A stretch of DNA of 64,000 nucleotides from Mesotaenium endlicherianum (Eukaryota > Streptophyta > Zygnematophyceae > Zygnematales > Mesotaeniaceae). The stretch lies in the NCBI GenBank assembly GCA_009602735.1, contig WELA01010137.1, forward strand, positions 19,747 to 83,746, in the 5' to 3' direction. Numbering within the stretch: position 1 is the stretch's first letter; each line of letters starts with the position of its first letter. Of this stretch, positions 57,006 to 64,000 are shown one piece after another. The notes beneath the pieces were generated by a model. It was not told the DNA's origin. It searched no databases and saw only the letters and a list, made by a program, of their open reading frames with translations. Position numbers and translations under genes: made by a program.

Positions 57006-58142
57006 ATGTACAACATGGCCTCACTTCCAAACTACTGCAGCAATTGCGGCCTACAAAGAGGAAGAGGACTCTCCTACTGTGAGAGGTGCAGCAAGTCCTT
57101 CATGCGAGCCGTTGAGGTGGACCCTCAGGAGTGGCTTTCAAACTATAGGAGACGTCTGTATGCAAGGTTAGATTCTACTCCTCAGGCAGGTGTTTGCATG
57201 GTTGATATGAATGTCCCTAAAGCTTTGTTTGAGACTCTGTTTGAGAGAGTAGGCATAGAAGTCTCACATTATATCACCAAAACAGAGCCTATGGTGTCCA
57301 GGAGCGTTCGAAGAGTTTGTTGGTCTGTAGAAGACTTAGATACCCTCCTATCTTTTCAAAGTGAGAATGCCGATTTGGGCTATGGGGCAGCCAAGTTGTT
57401 ACCAAAGTCAGGGGAGGTTGTTGCTATCATCCCCCCTTTCTTCATAGATTGGAGGATGAACAAGTCAAGAGAGAAAACACTTACTTTAAAATTTTCATTT
57501 TCAATCTTAAATAGGGGGGGGCATGTTGTGTTGGCTCCTGATTAGTGCTATAACAGACTAGTTTGGAAAGCACCTCACAACATAGACACTAGCACTCACA
57601 TTCACTACAGGCTAGTTGATTATTGTCATAGGATGCTTGCTCGTGGACTTCGTGTTAAAGATTCCATGATAGAGGCTGCAGACATAGCAAGAGCAAGCCT
57701 TGTACAGAAGGAACAAGAGAGAGTTTCTGGAGAGAAAAAGAACTTAAGGAAAGCTTGCGAGTTGCAGGAAGCTGCTGACTTAGCAACTCGTGAATTAAGC
57801 ATGCGTAGGAATGAGGATATGCGCACACCTGCACAAGTAAAAGCAGACTTTGATGTTGCCTTTCAACCTCTGCCTCCATCTGATACTAAAGTAGCTAGAC
57901 AGGCTGCTATACAACTCATGAGAGATGCTAGGGAAAAGATTGCAGAGCAAGTCAGGCAGCTGCAGGTGCACAGAGCAGAGGAGGACAGATTGCAAGAAGA
58001 GCGGCAGAAGGAGCGTGTGCAAGCGGCACCAAAGTTATTTGTTCCACGCGAGAACCTCACAGGGCGAGAGCTCATGAAAAGAGCTCGAGAGATAGCTGCC
58101 TGCAGGAGGAAGCTACCACCTTTGGAGGTGAGCTGCCTATAG
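57006..58142 (+). CDS. Zinc-finger and coiled-coil protein with one in-frame TAG
   Basis: 378 codons in one frame, interrupted only by TAG at 57543-57545. The alternative start is Met4. Residues 11-28 form a C-x2-C-x10-C-x2-C finger (CSNCGLQRGRGLSYCERC). A middle part of unknown fold contains VAIIPPFFIDWRMNKSREKT. The C-terminal third (after ~210) is Lys/Glu/Arg/Gln-rich and helical (AEEDRLQEERQKERVQ). I recognise no family. It faces the transposase-like gene 58600-60687 tail to tail, 457 bp apart, and the two may belong to one mobile element. The TAG could be a recent mutation, readthrough, or within an unrecognised intron. Confidence 0.55.
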
Positions 58143-58465
58143 CTACTACCTAATTCTCTACTTAGCGCTACTTCTATTGTTTGTCTACAGCAGGTGCTTC
58201 TACATGCTTTCACTACAATCGCCAATTTCTGTCGTTCTTGTTCTTGTTACCAATGGTGCCAGCGCTTGTCTCTTGATGACCACCTTCTTTCTCTTCTCCC
58301 TTTCATTCCTAGTTATTGGCAGCTCTATGATGGATGACAGAGCTCTTTGCCCACTCTCTTGGTGCATAGTCTGGCCTATCCTTCCTTTGCTATACACCCT
58401 CCCTGTAGCGTCGACCATGACCTGCCTATTGTTGGTCTTAGCTGATTTCCTCCACTGATGCAATG

Positions 58466-58652
58466 CCTCAATGCCTTCACCACTAAATTGGTCAAGGTCC
58501 CCGTGTCATCGTATCATGTCACCTATGTGGCATTTGAGGATGTGCATGTACTCTGTAANCCTCAATGCCTTCACCACTAAATTGGTCAAGGTCCCCGTGT
58601 CATCGTATCATGTCACCTATGTGGCATTTGAGGATGTGCATGTACTCTGTAA
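58466..58652. other. Assembly join: 93 bp duplicated around a single N
   Basis: 58466-58558 and 58560-58652 are identical and separated by one N at 58559. This is an unmerged contig overlap, not a biological tandem repeat. It lies at and beyond the 3' end of the gene 58600-60687. Confidence 0.85.
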
Positions 58653-60687
58653 TCTGGTCAGCAGCGCATGCCGCCACAAACTTATCTTCAAAGTCATCAG
58701 CAAGTGCCTCCACAAAAGAAGCCTTTGCTTCTCTCTCTGCGTATGTGTCCTCTGAAGATATTGGCTCCATGAGGGCAGCCAAACACACTCCGTATGCATC
58801 CCATGTCTCTAACACTGCCTGTAACTTTTCTGCGTTTGTAGGCAGGTCACAAAAGACACAGGCTGCCAGCTCTACAAAGTGCTCCAGGAGGCGGTGGCAC
58901 TCTCGACCGATGAAGCTTGGCTTCGCCGCCCGGTTTCTCTTCTCGCCTTTGCTGAGGGCCTTCACCGCCTCCTTATGTATCTTTGCCTTCACTTTATCTT
59001 TAAGAATCTTGTAGAACTCATCTTCCTTCTTTTGTCCTGGTAGTAGGAAGGCATGGAGAGTTCTCTCGTACAAGGTTGCAGAGATCCGCAAGTTCAAACG
59101 CAAAATGCAAACAACGCAGTCGTTGGGCGAGATGTTAAATAGAGGGGGCTTCTTGTGCCTTTGTCCTTGGTGCTGCAGCTGGTAGTCTATCCTCGCCTTT
59201 GTGCTCTCCTTTTCTGGCTTACCCCGTGTCGTCTTCATGATATCATTGTCCACGTCTGACTTGTGCTCAAAGTGCTTTGAGCAGTGGGGACAGGTCATGG
59301 GCAATCTGTCCATGTCAGGAGCATGTGCTGCAGCCTTCATTCCCTCTAAGGTGCGGGAGACGCTCGCACCGCGCTGACACCTGTCATGGATGTCCTTCGA
59401 CGTCACGAGGCACCACAAACACGGGTACGTTGAGCTTGCCCATGTCAGCCCGTACAAGCTATTACTGAACTTGTAGTCCCCACCTTGATACACTTTTACT
59501 CTAAATAGCCCACCCCCCACGTGCAAGCCTGCCTGATTGACTTCCTCCAAGTCTTCGAGCAGCCTTGAAGACACAGCTTGTATGCTGTTGTAGTCGTCTT
59601 CGCCTTCAAGACACACAACTGTACAAGTATTCCTTGCTAAGCTTGTCATGCCCAAGCTATCCTTTGTAATGACTTTCACAGCGATGGTGGTCTGGTTCAC
59701 TCCTCTATGTAGGACAGTCGCATCTCCAATAACCTGTACCCTTACAACTCGGCCTGGACGAAGCTCTAACTGTAGAATCCGTTGTCTCAGAACCTCATGC
59801 AATGACACGGTTACACTGAGTCCATCTGCACTCTCCTGGGGGCTGATATCTGCATATATTTTAGCTGCCAGCTTCTCTACCTTCCTCCTAGAAGCAATCT
59901 TGCGGAGACGAATACTGGTGCCTTGTAAACACCTGGGCTCCCACAACCCTGTCTGTTGAGAGTAGGTCTTAGACAACATGTTCACAAGCATCTGATATTG
60001 CTCTTGGGAAAGTTTCAATCTGTACTTTATGGCCAATCCCAGCTTGTCATCCCACTGCTCTTGAATCTGCTTGACAGTGGCCTCCTCTACGCGCTCCTTT
60101 AAGTGCAATTCAGCCATGATTGCTTCTAGCATGTCCTTGTTGTCAGGCTTGTTCAAGAAGGCGGTCAAGGACTTGGTCATGTTTGTCTCCGATACAAACT
60201 TGTCTCCCATGAAGAGCTTTAAGTCATTGCTCATTCTCTGCCACGTCTTCGCAGATTCTCCATCGACTCTACGCCTCTTTGCTGCAGAAGATACAGGTGC
60301 TGCTGTCAACACTTTCTGCTTCAGGTAACTGATCTCCCTCTTAGCAGCTCTTAGCTCTTTCTTGATACCCACAAACTGGTGTGCAATTTGCACTTCTCTA
60401 TTTGCTGCTTTTCTTTTCAAGCTTCTATTCTCATCTGCAAACTTCAACATATCTAATTTATATCTCCCCACTTTGTTGTGTGTCCTTGTAGAAGTATCTA
60501 TTTGTGTACTGGCAGCAGTACTTGTTGTAGACGTCACCTTCTTCACAAATCTGCCACCTGCACCTCTAGGCATATCTGTGTTGCTTTGGGGTCTTGCCAT
60601 GGTCATTCTATTGGGTTGATTCTTATGCTTTTTGGGTCTGGACATTGGTGCAGGCTCATCTTGGGAGGGCTGTTCTACAAGTTCCAT
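58600..60687 (-). CDS. Transposase-like protein, Transib/RAG1/CMC-type layout
   Basis: 695 residues from ATG 60687 (MELVEQPSQDEP). The frame is open to 60828, but that extra part is Lys-rich translation of a poly-T tract. Residues 1-130: basic, Ser/Thr-rich, then a coiled coil. Candidate catalytic Asp 1 in VIGDATVLHRG (~320). EDDYNSIQAVSSRLLEDLEE follows. Asp 2 is in YQGGDYKFSNSLYGLTWASS (~404), then CxxC in YPCLWC (~422). A second zinc-like cluster is CPHCSKHFEHK (~480). HxxxxH in ECHRLLEHFVEL (~598) is followed by Glu residues 17 and 24 further on. The order D, D, CxxC, HxxxxH, E is that described for RAG1/Transib and CMC transposases. No intron needed, no stop inside. Terminal repeats not found. 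Confidence 0.7.
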   Translation of the reverse strand: MELVEQPSQDEPAPMSRPKKHKNQPNRMTMARPQSNTDMPRGAGGRFVKKVTSTTSTAASTQIDTSTRTHNKVGRYKLDMLKFADENRSLKRKAANREVQIAHQFVGIKKELRAAKREISYLKQKVLTAAPVSSAAKRRRVDGESAKTWQRMSNDLKLFMGDKFVSETNMTKSLTAFLNKPDNKDMLEAIMAELHLKERVEEATVKQIQEQWDDKLGLAIKYRLKLSQEQYQMLVNMLSKTYSQQTGLWEPRCLQGTSIRLRKIASRRKVEKLAAKIYADISPQESADGLSVTVSLHEVLRQRILQLELRPGRVVRVQVIGDATVLHRGVNQTTIAVKVITKDSLGMTSLARNTCTVVCLEGEDDYNSIQAVSSRLLEDLEEVNQAGLHVGGGLFRVKVYQGGDYKFSNSLYGLTWASSTYPCLWCLVTSKDIHDRCQRGASVSRTLEGMKAAAHAPDMDRLPMTCPHCSKHFEHKSDVDNDIMKTTRGKPEKESTKARIDYQLQHQGQRHKKPPLFNISPNDCVVCILRLNLRISATLYERTLHAFLLPGQKKEDEFYKILKDKVKAKIHKEAVKALSKGEKRNRAAKPSFIGRECHRLLEHFVELAACVFCDLPTNAEKLQAVLETWDAYGVCLAALMEPISSEDTYAEREAKASFVEALADDFEDKFVAACAADQITEYMHILKCHIGDMIR

Positions 60688-60828
60688 CTTAAAGAAGACC
60701 TTTTGTATGAAAGTGTACAGAGTTATAGGCGGATGGTAGGTAGGTAGGTGGTAAAAAAAGGATTCATAAGATTTTTTGGTTTTTTTGTTTTTTTTTGTTT
60801 TTTTAACTTTAAAAGTTATTTTTTGCAT

Positions 60829-61692
60829 TTTTTGAAAAAAGAATTATGTGAACATGTAGACTTCACCTTTACCTATATACCAAAAATATGGCACATAATG
60901 AAATGCACATGTAGCAGGACTTATGAGAGTCTGTATACTGAAATGTCAACTGTTTTACGCGTACATTCTATTAAACTTTAGAAAACCACTTATGTCTCAA
61001 AACACTTTCAAATTTCAAACTTAAGACTGTTATGCAATCCTCTTGCGTAGGAGAACAGTGATGCAAAGTTATAGGATGACACAATGCCAGGTTGCTAACT
61101 TATGCCACTTAACACATGCATCAAAAAATGTCAGCTTTCAAGAAGTACCCTACTTATCGCCTACTTTTGCATGAGTAACTCAGAGGCTCTATCTTGGGCT
61201 ATGGTGCTTAGAATGGGCTGTAACTTGACCATTAACACTATGGAGGGGTTCAGAATCTAGTAGAACCATTTTCAGATCCGTACTCCAAGTGTTTCTGCAT
61301 TGTACGGACTGGCATACTTCACATGTGCGAGAAACTCCACATGTCACATTTTGGAGGCTCACAGCCTGGTGTGATTTGATGCAAACTGATTTTTTGTTTG
61401 ATCCATGGTTACCCAGTTGGGTCCTTAACGCCTCCTAAAATTTTGGGGGGATTCAAGGAGGTGGAGTACAAGTTATGGCCATCTGTATGAAGTGAAAGAA
61501 TAGTGCAACATGTAATATTTTTCCAAATATCGCTTACTTTTGCAGATTTCAGTTTGTGTGCATATCTTGCTGAATGGAATGACCCAAAACTTCACCAATA
61601 GCTCTATAGGGGCATGACAAATCCAAAAAAACAATTTGCAGAACCGTACTACAAGCATACCGCATTTTACGGACGGCCACTCTTCACATGTG
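60829..61692. repeat. Non-coding flank with a degenerate ~365 bp duplication
   Basis: Around 61160-61330 and 61525-61695 the same text recurs in degraded form. The best block is CCGTACT-x-CAAG...GCATT-TACGGAC-GGC...CTTCACATGTG. No gene. Poly-T/A tracts at 60775-60840. Confidence 0.45.
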
Positions 61693-62670
61693 TGTCATGA
61701 TTTATTGAGTCGAGGTTGCCGCACGAAATCGAGCTCCACATGTGTGAACCATCAACCTAGGAAGGCCAACTTTGCATAGACTTTACGCATCCATACTTTG
61801 ACCTTTTCTCAATTTCCAAGTCACCAAAGTGTAGTGCGTCGAGTCACCTTCCGAATGGCACCGGGTTCGCGTCATTTGGTCACGTATCGCGCGAGATATG
61901 AGCGATCTAGTCCGCGCCACCTACCGGCCCCTAGCGGATCCTCACCAAAGGGCAATTTGTGTTTCAATGTGCACATTCTTGCCTATTTGTGACCCCCTAA
62001 AACCCCTAGCTTGTGCGCACAAATCAGCGAGCCCCTTAGCCTACATAAGCTTTGCATTTCCATAGTATATGTGCATCATCGAGGCTATAACTTGGTGACT
62101 GCATCACCTACTCCTAGAGGAAGCTTCCTCAATTTTCAGATCCACTTTTGAGGCGCCATCTAGGTAGAATCACCCAAGGTAAGTTCGGCCAATGAGGACC
62201 ACGTAGCATATCCTACGCACCTTGCTTTGATTGGTTTAAGTTTTGCTTAGCCTATAGGAGTGCTAGTACATGCCTTGTACACATTAGTGGACATAGGAGA
62301 GCCTCCTAGAGTGACTACATGCATTGGATCCGCCGCATACCCCGCCGGATTTTCAGGAGTATAATTACTAAAGATGTCCCTAGAAGAGACATCTTTTAGA
62401 AGTCCATTATGCCAGGTATAAGTAACAGAGACTATCAGTAAAGTTTACACTTTTATCTCTTGTGTTTTCAGGACCACTGAGTTACTCTCTTATGAAGAGC
62501 AAGCCCTCCAGGCTTCCAGTCACTTGAAGAACTTCACAAGTGGTGAGCAAAGTCACAGCTTAAGCCCTTGCCATAGGACTACTCTGAGGATCATGATGTG
62601 CTTCCAGTGATCTTTTGGGCCATACTTCATTAGTTGTTTTCCTACCAGATTACAGTCTTGAGGTGCTCAC
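61693..62670 (+). repeat. 5' LTR of a further LTR retrotransposon
   Basis: Starts TGTCATGATTTATT and matches the antisense LTR at 10040-11385 along its length. Similarity ends just after GGTGCTCACTCTGGAGAGTA, so the LTR end is near 62670. GGTATAAGTAAC near 62415 may be the TATA region. The primer site may be TGGAGAGTACAC at 62673, but I cannot assign its tRNA. Confidence 0.75.
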
Positions 62671-62740
62671 TCTGGAGAGTACACATCCCTTACTTCTAAA
62701 AGATCTCTCTTTGCCTGCAAGCAATTAGAACCTTCAGCGT

Positions 62741-64000
62741 ATGCCTACCCGTAGTGGGCTTTCTTATCAGCCATACTACGAAGGGGTTAGTGGAGAAGAC
62801 TCAGACTCAGATCTCAGCACTATCACTGAACCCGCCGAGGAAGAGCAACCTGCTCTCCAGCACACAGCAGTTGCTTCTGAGCCATCTCCCCAGTGGGCTC
62901 ACTACGATTTCTGGTATCCCATGGCAGGTGACCACGAGGTCAGGACTGACAGGTCTGCCTACCGCTTCAGCGGTAGGCCAGGCACCTGTGATCTGGAAGA
63001 TACCATCTCGGAGTTTCAGGCTGACTTCGCGGCTGCAAAGCTCAAGACACCCACGCTGACTAAGCGCGACGTCTTCGACACGCTTATGCGCTACCTCTCG
63101 CACGAGGCCCGCGACACCTTCCGTGAGAAGGAGGCCGAGCTCCGGACCCGCACTGAGCTTGTGGGTGACCCACCAGTGGCGACCCTGCTAGCTGATCCAG
63201 TGCAAGCCTTCTGGAACATCCTGAAGACAGAGTTCCAGGCTGCAACTGAAGAGAAGGTGTACGAGCTGCACCATTTCTTCCGACGCAAGAACGAGACTAT
63301 CCGCATGATGTACCGCCGCTTGGTGCACCTCCGCCGCGATGTCGGCACTGTCACTGACCGGGAGGCCGCGGAGATCTTCTTGCGTGCCGTCGAGCCGCGT
63401 CTGAGGGAGAGGGCCGTAGTCCCCCTCATCGACCGCCACGGTTCAGAGTATTCTCTGGAGCAGGCCTACCTCTCCGTTGAGAAGCAGAGCTTGGCCGCCG
63501 CACGGAGCAACATTAGCGACCGTGTGGGCTTAGCATCCACGGGCGTGCGCCAGGAGGCCTCAGAGCTGCCGTCTTCTACGACGCGCACGACGCCTGCCCG
63601 CCAGCCCCAATTGCAGCAGCAGCAGCCTCAGCGCTCTCAGCTGCCCCAGCAGACGCAGCAGCGCGGGGTTACGCGTGGCCGCATTTCCATGGCTGCCACC
63701 ACGAGCGATCCCTGCTGGTCCTGCGGTAAGATGGGCCACTCACGCCAGAACTGCACTCTCGCGCAGAATGGCAAGCCCGGCAACTGCACCTATTGTGGCA
63801 AGGCCGGCCACCTGCAGATCGTCTGTCTGCAGAAGAAGCGCGACGTCGAGAACGGACGCGCTCGCGACGGCCCTACACCTTCAGCAGGACAGCGAGGCGC
63901 ACGCAACCCTTGTACAAGTGGCCGCCCCGCGATGACAGCAGCTACGGCCACGACGGACGCCGCATTGATGCCTGGAGCCGACTACTGCAGCTTCGACGAC
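62741..64000 (+). CDS. gag: Gag with two CCHC zinc knuckles, runs off the window
   Basis: ATG 62741 (MPTRSGLSYQPYYEGVSGED) opens a frame with no stop to the window end (420 codons). Residues ~1-50 are acidic and disordered. Residues ~85-260 form a helical capsid-like domain (YLSHEARDTFREKEAELRTR, FWNILKTEFQAATEEKVYEL). A Gln/Pro-rich linker follows, then two knuckles at ~327-340 (CWSCGKMGHSRQNC) and ~350-363 (CTYCGKAGHLQIVC). Strong third-base GC preference, unlike the other two gag families here. The uninterrupted frame and upstream LTR suggest a young element. Pol is beyond the window, so Ty1/copia against Ty3/gypsy cannot be decided. Confidence 0.85.
   Translation, partial: MPTRSGLSYQPYYEGVSGEDSDSDLSTITEPAEEEQPALQHTAVASEPSPQWAHYDFWYPMAGDHEVRTDRSAYRFSGRPGTCDLEDTISEFQADFAAAKLKTPTLTKRDVFDTLMRYLSHEARDTFREKEAELRTRTELVGDPPVATLLADPVQAFWNILKTEFQAATEEKVYELHHFFRRKNETIRMMYRRLVHLRRDVGTVTDREAAEIFLRAVEPRLRERAVVPLIDRHGSEYSLEQAYLSVEKQSLAAARSNISDRVGLASTGVRQEASELPSSTTRTTPARQPQLQQQQPQRSQLPQQTQQRGVTRGRISMAATTSDPCWSCGKMGHSRQNCTLAQNGKPGNCTYCGKAGHLQIVCLQKKRDVENGRARDGPTPSAGQRGARNPCTSGRPAMTAATATTDAALMPGADYCSFDD

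Noticed and set aside
57006-58142. RAG2-like partner of the RAG1-like ORF
   Set aside because: No kelch repeats or PHD finger; only the convergent layout is reminiscent.
58466-58652. 93 bp perfect tandem duplication
   Set aside because: A single N separates identical copies, as at three other places; an assembly overlap explains it.
1-64000. CRISPR array, rRNA genes or intact tRNA genes
   Set aside because: No regularly spaced short direct repeats, no rRNA-like blocks, and no tRNA-shaped stretch beyond the pseudo-tRNA at 1355-1432.

Overview
This window looks like a repeat-rich eukaryotic nuclear genome, and nothing in it is bacterial. The evidence is LTR retrotransposons with initiator-Met-type primer sites, a piggyBac-like transposon, MITEs, spliced GC-rich exons in AT-rich surroundings, and long gene-poor stretches. 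A streptophyte-type alga or early plant is the best guess, because a cytosine methyltransferase carried in a retroelement recalls charophyte elements. That is inference; no rRNA or organelle marker is present. Four single N bases sit between near-duplicate sequences and mark unmerged assembly joins.

1-13 kb is gene-poor and full of non-autonomous elements. It holds a 2.06 kb element with ~240 bp inverted arms (611-2666), a family of short elements with CCTAG ends and 8 bp target duplications (4677-4922, 6117/9208, 9593, 10428-10786), an antisense LTR (10040-11385) and an antisense solo LTR (11905-12623).

13.4-31.2 kb is a nested pair of Ty3/gypsy chromoviruses. Older copy 1 (LTRs 13409-14121 and 21641-21822 + 30674-31203) carries younger copy 2 (21823-30668) inside its 3' LTR, with target duplication CTTTG. 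Copy 2 has an almost intact gag and a pol with protease, RT, RNase H, integrase and chromodomain. A -1 frameshift signal (T TTA AAA, 7 nt, 10 bp hairpin) links gag and pol. A third, unrecognised ORF lies between pol and the 3' LTR. It is preceded by a TACTAAC branch point and an AG acceptor, and a second polypurine-like tract separates it from pol.

The pair sits in a decayed coding locus that was also hit by a piggyBac-like element (31556-34879). 37.2-43.4 kb (minus strand) is the only good host gene: a spliced gene for a RING, TRAF-type zinc finger, coiled-coil and seven-WD40 protein with the architecture of TRAF7.

48.5-56.4 kb holds a solo LTR with a perfect target duplication, then a degenerate retroelement (gag, protease with Asp-to-Asn, telomere-like tract). 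That element is interrupted by another solo LTR and resumes with a decayed C5 DNA methyltransferase domain. 57.0-60.7 kb holds two convergent ORFs: a zinc-finger/coiled-coil protein (+) and an intact 695-residue protein (-) whose D, D, CxxC and HxxxxH layout resembles Transib/RAG1/CMC transposases. 61.7-64 kb is the 5' LTR and intact start of gag (two CCHC knuckles) of another LTR element that runs off the window.
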